DNA of 64,000 nt from Aotearoamyces nothofagi (lineage: Eukaryota > Ascomycota > Leotiomycetes > Leotiales > Tympanidaceae), in the NCBI GenBank assembly GCA_015345905.1, contig JADDTR010000002.1, forward strand, positions 372,001 to 436,000, in the 5' to 3' direction. The stretch's first letter is position 1. Each line of letters starts with the position of its first letter. This document shows, piece after piece, positions 44,880 to 54,181 of the stretch. The notes under the pieces were generated by a model. That model saw only the letters and a list, made by a program, of their open reading frames with translations. It was not told the origin of the DNA and searched no databases. A program made the translations under genes and the position numbers.

Positions 44880-44990
44880 AGCCTGCCCTAACTACCCTAA
44901 ACTGCCCTCAACTGCCCTAAACTGCCCTAAACTACACCCCAACTACCCTAACTACCCTGCCCAGCCTGCCCTAACTACCCTGCCCACGCC
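44880..44990. repeat. CCCTAAACTG / CCCTAACTA tandem array
   Basis: Around ten copies of CCCTAACTAC, CCCTAAACTG and close variants. It superficially recalls the telomere-type CCCTAA word but the units are 9-11 bp and mixed. Confidence 0.85.
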
Positions 44991-45615
44991 TCCACCCGCC
45001 TCCACCGCCCTCTCAGAGCAGGCGGAGGCAACCTGTAGCGGCCGCTGCTCCCCACTGCTGGCCACTGACCGCTGCCCGCTGCCCACTGACCGCTGGATGG
45101 TCGCTGGTCAGCCGCCCGCCGACAGCCAGCATGGATTGGAATCTTGGTCGTAGCCCGTCCTGAGCGAATTTCTTCCCGCTGTATATATCCTGTATACGGT
45201 GTGGTGTACATACAAGTTGACCTCATCTGGCATTCCTGTTCCCGTTCCTGCTCCCGTCCCTCTTCCCGTTCCTGCTCCTGCACTCTCTACAGCCTGCCAC
45301 TTACTCAGCATTCTCCGGCTTCCCCAATTCCTTCTTTTGCTCCTTGCGCATTGCCCAGTCGCGCCTGCAACAACATGTAACCTTGGCCCTCTTGCACGCC
45401 TTCTAGCATTTCCATTTATTGCCTGAGCATTGGCCGATTGAGAGCACCTTACATCGCCGTTGTCCCGCCGTCCATATCTCTGCCTCGTCGACTCTAGACA
45501 GTCTCGCCGGCACCGAGCGCCATTCGACACTGCATAGAACTTGCAGCTCGCCTTGACCCTGCGTAAAGGCGTGCCAACAACCTTATTCCAACAGCCTTAT
45601 TTATCTTTACACACG

Positions 45616-47958
45616 ATGGGCGACGAGGGCCTGCAGAGCCAGAGCAGTACGTCTCGAAACTCCGAAAACCCAAACCCATCTTCAAAGACTGCATCACCAA
45701 TTGCGGCTATAAAGTTTGCTCATCAAGCGGACAAGCTCTCCCATGTTCACCAAGACCCAGAGGGGCACGATGCAGGCGGTACTGCGATTCAAGCCGAATG
45801 GATTACACCCCATGATCCAATCATAGTCACTGCAGATGGAGGTAGATTACCAGGCGTCCCTCTTGCAGAAGCAGAGAAGCTTAACAGGCTTTACGAAGAG
45901 ATAGATGGCCGCGAGGATGTTGTGGTTGATGAGGCCTTCGTTGGTGAAATACGAGAGAAACTGGTCAATGGAGCTCCTTCTCCTGACGGCAAAGACCACT
46001 CCACATCAGCACCTCGAAACAGGAGTGCTTCGGTACAGAAATCTGCCGAGAGCTCCCTTAGAAAAGCAATGCCTCCATCTCACACGAATCCTCTTTTCCC
46101 ACCGCTTCCTCTGTACGGACCTCCATCCCTCGTGCGGAATCTCCAATGCTGTACTTTTAGAGCGACCTCTGCCATCTTATCTTTAGCATTCCTTGGTGTT
46201 ATAGTTCTGGGCTCTGCGTTCACCAGCTTACCCTTAATGTTCTCACATATTTGGCTTCGACTTACTTTTCGTGATCCCGATGCACGACGGCCATTTCACG
46301 AGGAAGAAAAGCGGCGCGAACGTATCAGAAAGGAGGCAGAACATGCTTGGCGAAAAAAGATGTCTGAACAGCACAGTAACACGAAGCTTGATGAGGACAA
46401 TGAAGATGAAGCTGGCGAGAATGACGGTTTTATCCCCACCGAAGGAGGACCAGATCCTTTGGTGTGTGACGTTGGGTATTATGCCCGAAGAGTTGGTCTC
46501 GATGTTGAGGAATTCAAGGTCCAGACTGAGGACGGTTTCATTATAGCTCTTTGGCACGTGTACGATCCGCGTGAATATACTCCACTGCCTTCCTCCGAGC
46601 GTGAATTTCGTGGGCCTGAAGTTTTCACTACACCGAGGTTAAGCTCTGTGGACTCAGGTTCTCCCAGAAGCCAAAAGAAGAAATTCCCTGTTCTGATGAT
46701 TCATGGCCTGCTGCAATCTGCTGGAGCCTACTGTACCAACGACGATGATTCGCTTGCCTTCTTTCTTTGCAAGTCAGGTTACGACGTCTGGCTTGGTAAC
46801 AATCGATGTGGTTTCAAGCCGGAGCATACCTTGTTGGAATACTCGGATCCGCGCATGTGGGCCTGGAATATTCGTCAGATGGGTGTCATCGATCTTCCAG
46901 CGCTCGTGTCACGTGTACTCTTCGTAACTGGTTTCGAGAAGCTCGGTCTAATCTGCCACTCCCAAGGTACTACAGAGACCTTTGTTGCTCTCGCCAAAGA
47001 ACAGCGTCCAGACTTGGGTGACAAAATCACCGTCTTTTGTGCCTTAGCACCAGCTGCATATGCAGGGCCCTTAATTGGGAAGATGCATTTTAAGTTTATG
47101 CGCGTTATATCTCCTGCCATGTTTCGCTTTTTTTTTGGTATCCATGCTTTCATCCCATTCATGATGACAATGCATCAAGCCTTACCTGGTAGACTGTACG
47201 GCGCTATGGGCTACCGCGTTTTTAGCTTCCTTTTCAACTGGACTGACTCCCGCTGGGAGCGAGGTCTGCGTGATCGGATGTTTCAGTTTGCTCCCGTCTA
47301 CGTATCTGCAGAATCAATGAGGTGGTGGCTCGGGCGGGAGTGCTTTGCAAAGCATAATTGCATTCTCCAAACTCGGGAAGAAGGAAGACAAGAAGATGTC
47401 GAAGACGAAATGGATGAGTATTATGAGAAAGTAAAAGCGAATACACAGGCCAATCGAGACCCCCATGGAAAGCCATCAGAAATTGACGGCCGGACCCATG
47501 CCACATCAGGGCATCGGAGAGATGACTCGGAGGGGAAACATAGGAAGAAGCCAAAGGGCTCAACTGCTTGGTACGATGAGCATGTGCCTCCATTTGCGCT
47601 CTGGGTCTGTGGCTCAGATGACCTGGTCGATGGGCGGCGGCTGTTGCGACGTTTTGAAAGGGGCAGAGAACCCCACGTGAAAATCGTGCATTCAAAAATC
47701 ATTGAAGAATATGAACATCTAGATGTAATCTGGTCTATGGATGCGATCGAACAGGTGGGTAAAGAGGTTCGAGATGTGTTGTGGAAAACCTGTAATGCCA
47801 GAGACAAATGCAGAGTCCCAAAGGGATGTGAACAGGTTGAACCGTGGGTCCCAGGAGAGAAAAAGGCTGGCCCAACTGCGGATGGTGTGGATGAAGATGA
47901 AGAGCAGAGTAGCAGCTCGGATGAGAGGGAGGATGTGGCTATGCATCCACTTCTATAG
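45616..47958 (+). CDS. Membrane-anchored acyl/steryl ester lipase (Tgl1/Yeh-like)
   Basis: Single exon, 780 residues from the ATG at 45616 (MGDEGLQSQSSTSRN). This alpha/beta-hydrolase family (acid lipase type) cleaves steryl esters and triglycerides. A membrane segment at about 178-205 (ILSLAFLGVIVLGSAF) precedes the lipase fold. Then come VLMIHGLLQSAGAY (oxyanion HG), YDVWLGNNRCGFKPEHT, and the nucleophile elbow GLICHSQGTTETFVAL. The catalytic Asp is likely in CGSDDLVDGRR and the His in EEYEHLDVIW. An ab-lipase lid-like region starts at DPLVCDVGYYARRVGLDVEE. The N-terminus and the highly acidic C-terminus are disordered. Steryl-ester preference is inferred from resemblance to Tgl1/Yeh1/Yeh2; lipid droplet or plasma membrane location is unknown. 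Confidence 0.9.
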   Translation: MGDEGLQSQSSTSRNSENPNPSSKTASPIAAIKFAHQADKLSHVHQDPEGHDAGGTAIQAEWITPHDPIIVTADGGRLPGVPLAEAEKLNRLYEEIDGREDVVVDEAFVGEIREKLVNGAPSPDGKDHSTSAPRNRSASVQKSAESSLRKAMPPSHTNPLFPPLPLYGPPSLVRNLQCCTFRATSAILSLAFLGVIVLGSAFTSLPLMFSHIWLRLTFRDPDARRPFHEEEKRRERIRKEAEHAWRKKMSEQHSNTKLDEDNEDEAGENDGFIPTEGGPDPLVCDVGYYARRVGLDVEEFKVQTEDGFIIALWHVYDPREYTPLPSSEREFRGPEVFTTPRLSSVDSGSPRSQKKKFPVLMIHGLLQSAGAYCTNDDDSLAFFLCKSGYDVWLGNNRCGFKPEHTLLEYSDPRMWAWNIRQMGVIDLPALVSRVLFVTGFEKLGLICHSQGTTETFVALAKEQRPDLGDKITVFCALAPAAYAGPLIGKMHFKFMRVISPAMFRFFFGIHAFIPFMMTMHQALPGRLYGAMGYRVFSFLFNWTDSRWERGLRDRMFQFAPVYVSAESMRWWLGRECFAKHNCILQTREEGRQEDVEDEMDEYYEKVKANTQANRDPHGKPSEIDGRTHATSGHRRDDSEGKHRKKPKGSTAWYDEHVPPFALWVCGSDDLVDGRRLLRRFERGREPHVKIVHSKIIEEYEHLDVIWSMDAIEQVGKEVRDVLWKTCNARDKCRVPKGCEQVEPWVPGEKKAGPTADGVDEDEEQSSSSDEREDVAMHPLL

Positions 47959-48276
47959 CATGCTGAGGCACCTCAGCCATTCGGAAGATTCCGAACCTCG
48001 TGATTTGGATATGTTCATACAGGGAACCTTAGTACATACATGGAGTAAAGAGGAGCATACAAACGCCAGTGTCGGAGCTTTACAGTTGGTTAGCTATTTT
48101 AATAGTCACGAGATACGAACCCAGATATATATAATTATACATAAATATAGACATTTAGACGTGGAAGATTTTATGTAGTGCTTTGTATTCCCTTGTCATG
48201 CAAGACGCAGTTCTTATTGAATAGGATATAGGCATAGGAGGATTGAATGGCCGGTTCTATTGAACAGCTTCGATAA
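47959..48276. other. Intergenic region between convergent genes
   Basis: A/T-rich 3' flank of the lipase and threonine aldolase genes. Nothing else is seen. Confidence 0.6.
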
Positions 48277-49591
48277 TCACCTATAGGCTTTGTGGCCTAC
48301 CTTGTCCTCGTCGGGTGTCCCATCTAACCCTTTACTTCTATATTCTATCACCTCCTTCATGACCAGTTCTAGCCTCGCCACTGCCTCGTCTGAGATCTGA
48401 TAATGGACCACCAGGCGTCCGCCACCAAGCTTGAGCCCCTTGTCTTTGCCCAGGCTAACAAACCGATCAGGAGTTATTCGCGCATCTTCAAGGTCAAGCC
48501 AGACCATGTTCGTTTCTGTAGGCTTCTCCAGCTTCCCACCCAGTGCTTGCCAGATGCCTGCGATCCTCTTTGCCATCACGTGGCTGTTCTTCAAGAGGCC
48601 GCCTTCACCATTCGGGCCTTTCCCAAATGTCTCGTCGACTGCGACTCTGGCAGCCGCAGTCACGACACCGGGCTGTCTGAGTCCTCCGCCGATACTCTTC
48701 CTCACCCACCGTGCACGCTTGATGAAGGTCTTGGTGCCAACCAGTATGCTACCTACCGGTGCGCCCAAGCCTTTGCTGAAGCACAAACTCGCCGAATCGA
48801 AAAGGCTCGTGTATTCCGGCAGACTACCTGCGCCGGCAGCAACAGCCTCCCATATCCGCGCTCCGTCAAGATGCACCTTCACTCCATGCTCCTTGGCGAA
48901 CTCTGAGATGCGCTGCACCTCAGACAGCGGCATGATGATACCGCCGAGTGTGTTCTCCAGAGATATGACTCTGGTCGGGCACACATGCACATCGTCAGAG
49001 AGGACGATGCTTTCCCTGACATCCTCTAATGTCAGGTAGACGCCGTTCTTAGGCACAACTCCTTTCACCAAGGCTCCGCACAGAGTAGCGACGCCGCCGG
49101 CTTCCCATTCCAGAATGTGTGCGCGATGGTCGCACAATACCGAGTGTGGGGGCTGCGTCAGGTGCGAGCGCAAGGCGAGTTGGTTGCCCATGGTGCCAGA
49201 AAGCACGAAGAGTGCGGCCTCATGGTGGGTTATCTCGGCGAGGTGTTCTTCAAGGGAGTTTGTGGTGGGGTCTTCGACGAAGACGTCGTCGAGGAGGGTG
49301 GTGTTTTGGATGGCGGCTAGCATGGAAGGCGTCGGGGTTGTGACGACATCGCCTGTTCATGGTTAGGAGTGGCTGCACGACTTCAAGGTTATACAGCAGA
49401 GGTGAGAGACGGACTCCTGAAGTCGAATGCCGCTGGTCCTGCATATCCACACCAGGCATTCTGCCTTGAACGAGGGGCATCCGTCGGCTCCAAGCTAGCA
49501 TCGCTATTAAGACCATTCAGGTCTCTAGACTCAACCGTCGATATTGTCCTAGCACCCTGCTGCCACCAGTATTCTACCGGCTTTTGTGCAT
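48277..49591 (-). CDS. L-threonine aldolase (PLP-dependent)
   Basis: Tentative model: complement(join(48277-49352, 49415-49524, 49578-49591)), 399 residues. Threonine aldolase splits threonine (or allo-threonine) into glycine and acetaldehyde. The main exon has MLAAIQNTTLLDDVFVEDPT, the PLP-ring stacking region HHEAALFVLSGTMGNQLA, and VHLDGARIWEA (Asp binding the PLP nitrogen). The Schiff-base lysine is in LCFSKGLGAPVGSILVG. The 62-nt intron (GTCCGT..AACAG) restores the conserved AGPAAFDFRSDVVTTPTPS, so that junction is firm. The far 5' end is not: the frame upstream stays open but has no ATG. I propose a 14-nt first exon (MHKSR) ahead of a 53-nt intron with a weak GTAGAA donor. Family membership is sure; substrate isomer preference and the start are not. 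Alanine-racemase-like relatives exist in fungi. Confidence 0.85.
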
Positions 49592-50850
49592 GAAATGGGC
49601 GAAGAGAGTTTCTGGCAGGGCCGTGGGCTAGCAGCGGGGCTTTGTATCAGTCAGTTAAAACAGCATGCGGGATTTGAACTTCCGAGATAGGGTAGTAGGG
49701 CAGGACCTTTTCTTCCGACAAGCTTTTGATATCTCACAATCGCTCTGGATATGTCACGGGGCTTAATGGACACGGCCATTACTGTATCGCCAAGTGTAGA
49801 GAGAGTGCTTGGTCGTCCGAGATCGAGGCCTCGGTATTTATCTATCCTCTTATCGATAAGGGATATCTCAACCCATGTAAGCAACTACCCACGCGGGTGA
49901 CAGAAAGGAGCTGGCACACCTCTGTATGCACACCTCGATAGTGTAATTATATTACAGCAACATTCTAAGTTCCAGTATCGAGATAAATTCCGGGATATCT
50001 CTGAAAAGGCAAAATAGGCAGGGAGTTCCAAAAGAAAGATGAGCGCCAGCGGGGAACATACAACAGCAGGCTAGTCATCACCCAACTACTAACCTGCAGA
50101 GTTCAAGCTTTGAGCAGATCGATATTTAGATATGATCTTCCTAGCTAAGTGGATAGGCAATGCTGCCCTATACAGTCTGGAGGCCTGTGGGAAATAAAGA
50201 TGGGGCTCCCCTATTTTTACTGAACAGATAATTTGAAGTGTGTCGAAGTGATCCGAAAAGATCGTGCAGCAATGGAGCGACTCAGGGGAGCAACATTGAG
50301 GCGTCGTGTATCAAGCAGCGTCAGCCAGCTGGACTTTGCAGATACAGATTCGTCTTCTATCATCAGACAACGAGCAGCTCATGCACAGTTAACTGGAGAA
50401 AGAGACTGGGTCACGTAATATTGCAAGAGCTTTTTTTAACTTCGAAGGCATGGCATAGTTCCTGCATTGCCAAATATTTCTCATCAAAGCTGGTTTCCTG
50501 GTCCTGTGCTTCCCATCTAATACAGCCTCTGTCCTTGTATTTTGTCTTTCTTCAATACACGAGCATGCGATACATCCCCATTTAACTTAACCCCCATAAG
50601 CCAAAATGAATGCTTTGGTCCTTGCTGCCATCTTGATCTATCCCCTGCCTTTTCCTCCACCTTTGCAGGTTTCGCTATGTCGCAGTCGGTTGCATCGAAT
50701 TCGCACAATAGGGATTCGAGGCATGAGCAGATCTGATGCGAGACCTGAGGAGATGATTGGACGCTAACTAAGGTGATAAGAGTTTTCCGAGGCTCTGGGG
50801 GGCATGGAACAATAGCGGGTTGTTAAAAGAGACTCTAGGGCTTTCGATGT
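49592..50850. other. Intergenic region, nothing supportable
   Basis: No gene is seen. A stretch around 49655-49790 on the minus strand looks faintly like a decayed tRNA but fails pairing (see rejected items). Confidence 0.5.
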
Positions 50851-51476
50851 TTAATACCGGTAGCGGGTAGAGTAATCCTTAGGGCTGACGACTAATCCAC
50901 GTCCCTTTTTAGCCCCACGATAAATTGTCTCGAGAATGTCGATAAGTTCCTGTTTGTCCTCAAGCACCCAATTCAACTTGTTATTATTTCCCGTTCCAAA
51001 ATCGCACATCATGTGCTTGTTCCGAAAGAAAAACATGATCGTCATCGGGTCATAGAGTTCTTTACAACAGACGTCAGCGTAGATTCTCGAGAAGAAGAAA
51101 ACGAGAAGAAGAAAATAAAGGTTTGGCAGCTAAACTTACCATACATCTGCTTGAAATCGGGTACTTGATCTAGAAGGACATTCATGTTAGATTCCACTGC
51201 TGTAATTAAAACTGAGGTAACTCACCCAAGTCGCATACTGCTGTAAAGTTAGTGTTCATATTCTATTTGTGAGGCATGGAGTCCGGATGACTGACCGTAA
51301 ATCACTGCAAAGTTCTTCACCTGATCCGCAATCTTATATAAAACCTCGTCTTGGCGCATGCAATCTTGGTCCCAGTCTCGCCCGAAACGGATGACTACAA
51401 GGCGTTCATCCTCGTTCATTATTGCTTGGTCGACATGCCAGCCTGTCACCAGGTGGGGTAGGACGACGGAACCCAT
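50851..51476 (-). CDS. dim1: U5 snRNP thioredoxin-like protein Dib1/Dim1
   Basis: Model: complement(join(50851-51059, 51140-51169, 51226-51240, 51296-51476)), 144 residues. Dib1/Dim1 (human TXNL4A) is a U4/U6.U5 tri-snRNP protein that sits near the 5' splice site before activation. Sequence: MGSVVLPHLVTGWHVDQAI, LVVIRFGRDWDQDCMRQDEV, KNFAVIYAVCDLDQVPDF, KQMYELYDPMTIMFFFRNKH, GTGNNNKLNWVLEDKQELID, IYRGAKKGRGLVVSPKDYST. It is close to full identity with other Dim1 proteins and of normal length (142-144). The second exon is a 15-nt microexon (encoding AVCDL) and the third only 30 nt; all phases agree. Introns are 55, 56 and 80 nt. It is one of the most conserved genes in the window. Confidence 0.96.
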
Positions 51477-52374
51477 GGCGCGTTTTGGATGTCGATAAGG
51501 CTGTTCTGAGGACGGTTTTCGGGGGTTCAAGAATCGATCAAAGCACAAATCCAGGCATAGCCCTACTTCTGTAGACGGCTTGGATGTCTTTCTGTAGCAA
51601 GATGTAGAGGTGGCGGAGAAGGAAATGATCGCGAGCCAAGTATCCGACAATTGTTGTTGGAGCCTTGCTAACGGAGCGAGGTTTGGTTATGAAATTGTTG
51701 GCGGAGAATATGTATTGCTGCCTTACTCCCCGCATGCGGGTAAATATTACTCCGTAACAGAAAATCGTGCATTAGTTATCCTTTTTCAACTTCGGCCCCT
51801 AGTAATAGACAATGTCCTAAAGTAGAAGTGCTAAGTTTTAAGTCACACACCTTATCTATCAGTGTTCACTTATAGTTAAAAAGGAATAATCAAAGCTAAT
51901 CAAAGATATGAATTTCTCGGAATTTGTAACGAAAGTATGAAACACATTATGTGCGTTATCGTTCAATCGAATGACCGTGGCTATATTAAATACCACCCGT
52001 CAAACTACTGTTCCTACCTAGTACTAGCAAGACCTGTTAAATCAAAGTCTTGCCCTGTTCGGAGCTTCAGTAGCTCCTAGCAATCCGCTATAACCAGACT
52101 CTCTACTCTCTACATCAACCGCCATCCCTTTAGACTGAAGGCCTAGAACCTCAGGAGCGTATATAAAATATCAGGATTCTCCACTGATGCCCCCGCCATC
52201 CAATGTCATATCTTTACTAGAATCGAAAATGCTGTTATACCCCACGGTTAAATAGGCGGCTGATGCAAATCTCAGCATCGAATATATGTCACCGGTATTT
52301 GGACCGACCTGATTATCGACAGCGCAATCGTGCCGAAAAAACAGGATATGTCCTCTGCCATAATTCAATGCTTC
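51477..52374. other. Intergenic region
   Basis: Promoter of Dim1 and 3' flank of the GRF gene, A/T-rich from about 51780 to 52000. No gene or repeat is seen. Confidence 0.55.
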
Positions 52375-53529
52375 TCATCCTACCTTTCCCCTCCCTCGTC
52401 CACGTTTGTTTATGACGCTCTGCATCATATCACTCTTGAAGTGCCTAATAATGGCTTTGTCCATTTCTCGCTCAGTCTCAAGTGTTGTTATCCTTTCTTG
52501 CAATTCTGTAATCTTGGCATCTTTCGACTTTAGAGCAAGGCGTGTGATATCACGGCCTTTCTCAATGCCCTGGTTCCGGAGACCATGTTTGTCGAGGAGC
52601 CTGCGTAGTCTCTGAGTTGTATCTTCATCGATAGACTGATCTTTAAGTAACTCCATGACTTCTTCAGTGATGTCGTAACCTGCCAACCCAATCATAGTGT
52701 CGCTGCTAAGGCCCCCGGCATCACGAAAACGAGTCGGCGTTGGCGAAGCAGATGGGCTCATGAAACCATGCTCCTCATTTCCATCCCACATTCTACCCTT
52801 TAGCCTAGCGGTGGAGGACGTAGAAAAAATGCCACTTCCCCTTGGGCCTCCGGTGCTTGGAGTTGGCCAGGCCTTCGCCTCGTCTCTCTTCCTCTTAGTT
52901 CCCGGTGTGGCTAGTACGTTAAATCTATCCAATTTTCGAGGCGTTTCTGGTGCGATTTGTTTAAAATTGGCAGGATCCCGTGGAGTAGTTTCATTTGATT
53001 TAGTTGACGGTAGGGTATGTATTGCCTCCACTTCCTGGACAGCTCTTATCTCATCATCCACTGACAAAGGCCAATCTCCATATTCTTCTTCATCTCTACT
53101 AGTATTATCTGACATCCATTCACTATCCGCTTTAACTTTGCAATCCGTTGAATTCTTGTCTGTTGTGTTTCTCGCAGCCGACACTGCCAGAGTAGCTTCA
53201 GGTTCAGATCGTGAATTATTGATTACTGTTGTCATCTCTCGATACGCTGCATCCTCTTCCCATAGGAATAAACCACAACCTCTTTCTCTAGGTTCTTGAC
53301 AGGTGTAAAACCACCGACCTTTGTTGGGGCCCTCTTTCCGAACGAGGAAATGCGAAGCTGGAAGACGTGGGTTACAGTTGCCTGTTATTAGAATTAGTAG
53401 GGGTATTCACAAAAGCAGTAGGGGCAATTTACAATGCCAGACACCATCTTGAAAGATGCCCTTCAGAGGTATCTTCTTGGGAGTACTATAAGTCTCACGG
53501 CTGCCGGGTTTGCGAGGAGTACTGAACAT
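52375..53529 (-). CDS. GRF-type zinc-finger protein
   Basis: Model: complement(join(52375-53381, 53433-53529)), 367 residues. The GRF zinc finger (as in Topoisomerase III alpha, NEIL3, APE2) binds single-stranded nucleic acid. The finger spans about residues 28-80: GIFQDGVWHCNCNPRLPASH, FLVRKEGPNKGRWFYTCQEP, GCGLFLWEEDA. The Cys residues are in CNC, YTC and RGC, and the GR-F residues are in KGRWFY. The 51-nt intron (GTAAAT..AACAG) lies inside the finger, between WH and CNCNP. The middle is disordered and acidic; the C-terminus (about 280-355) looks like a coiled coil (ITELQERITTLETEREMDKA) ending in RGRGRGKVG. No nuclease or topoisomerase domain is attached. A role in DNA repair or RNA binding is inference. 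Confidence 0.88.
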
Positions 53530-54021
53530 GATTGTAGTGGCGTGTGAAGGAATGTAGAACGTAGAATGCGATGGTAGCTAAAGGCAAAGACACTCAGATA
53601 ATATAAACCTCGGCATCGTCATAGAAGTAGATGCGATCATAACGTCCAATAGAGCGATGACGAAACTTGAAAGCATAGGCGGAACAAAGACGGGGTTGCA
53701 AAATGTGTCGTATCCTAATCAACCAGCCGTTCCCAGCTATTTCCTTATCGGTACGATAGCGATAATTCAGTACTTGTGTTCTTCAACTGAATTGCAAGAT
53801 GACAACGACACCAAGACTGCTCAAAGTTTTCCTGAATTCTAAAGTGTATATAAATCCCAGTTCCGTATTCTGCGATTTCAAATATAAAATAAGCTGAATC
53901 TCGTAATGTAACAGTCACTTCAAAACTGTAAATATTCTGCGGATACTCGCCTACTTTGTAAGCCAAGACACGTAAGCTTTAGTGTATAGAATCAAATAAG
54001 AAATTCCGCTACAAATTGACA
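53530..54021. other. Intergenic region upstream of tRNA-Tyr
   Basis: Promoter of the GRF gene and 5' flank of the tRNA. A/T-rich at 53830-54010. Nothing else is seen. Confidence 0.55.
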
Positions 54022-54060
54022 CCCTCGGTCGTCTAGTTGGTTTATGGCGTCCGGCTGTAA

Positions 54061-54073
54061 TTGAATCAGTCTC
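54061..54073 (+). other. Canonical 13-nt tRNA intron
   Basis: It lies directly 3' of position 37 of the tRNA-Tyr, where the tRNA splicing endonuclease cuts. Placement may shift by a base. Confidence 0.85.
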
Positions 54074-54088
54074 ACCGGAATGTCGCGC

Positions 54089-54144
54089 GTAAGAACGCCC
54101 AAAAAAAAACATTGTTACTCAGTCAGCTGCTAACAGCTGTACAG
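54089..54144 (+). other. 56-nt spliceosomal-type intron inside the tRNA T stem
   Basis: Donor GTAAGA (54089), a run of nine A, branch-site consensus GCTAAC (54129-54134) 11 nt before the end, and acceptor TACAG (ending 54144). Length and signals match the mRNA introns of neighbouring genes (47-60 nt). It falls between T-stem positions 52 and 53, a place where tRNA endonuclease introns are not found in eukaryotes. A shift of one base is possible because G occurs on both sides of the boundary. Confidence 0.85.
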
Positions 54145-54174
54145 GTTCGACTCGCGCCTGAGGGACATGTTTAC

Positions 54175-54181
54175 TTTTTTT
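54175..54181 (+). terminator. Pol III terminator (T7)
   Basis: Seven T residues begin 9 bases after the tRNA discriminator base, a normal Pol III stop. This supports the gene being a transcribed Pol III unit and not a relic. Confidence 0.8.

Larger units (their letters stand above)
43693..45615. other. Intergenic region, divergent promoters and simple repeats
   Basis: It separates the divergent Pex6 and lipase genes. It contains a short TGTAGATG tandem (about 44196-44220), a GTGTA array (44584-44700) and a CCCTAAACTG array (about 44880-44990). No gene is supported. Confidence 0.6.
54022..54165 (+). tRNA. tRNA-Tyr (GUA) with two introns, one GT-AG type in the T stem
   Basis: Acceptor stem CCCTCGG (54022-54028) pairs with CTGAGGG (54158-54164), with one G-U. 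The D arm is GTC..GGC with AGTTGG in the loop. Anticodon stem TCCGG pairs with CCGGA (54075-54079). The loop CTGTAA puts anticodon GTA at 54057-54059. A 13-nt intron follows position 37, the canonical site, as in most eukaryotic tRNA-Tyr genes. The variable loop is ATGTC (5 nt). The T stem GCGC (54085-54088) is then broken by 56 nt (54089-54144). After it come G and TTCGACT, then CGCGC (54153-54157). With the 56 nt removed, GCGCG pairs perfectly with CGCGC. Discriminator is A at 54165. A box (about 54029-54040) and B box GGTTCGACTC (54144-54153) are intact. Confidence 0.9.

Noticed and set aside
44880-44990. CCCTAA-containing array as an internal telomere repeat
   Set aside because: The unit is 9-11 bp with CCCTAAACTG, CCCTAACTAC and CCCTCAACTG variants, not pure CCCTAA.
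49655-49800. Possible second tRNA on the minus strand (T-loop-like GTTCAAATCCC and a D-arm-like ATGGCCGTGTCCATTAAG)
   Set aside because: T stem and D stem do not pair, the D loop lacks the GG pair, and no anticodon arm with T33 can be formed. At best an old relic.
54089-54144. The tRNA insertion read as a normal tRNA-type intron
   Set aside because: It is in the T stem, far from position 37/38, and no bulge-helix-bulge is needed to define it; the canonical intron is present separately.
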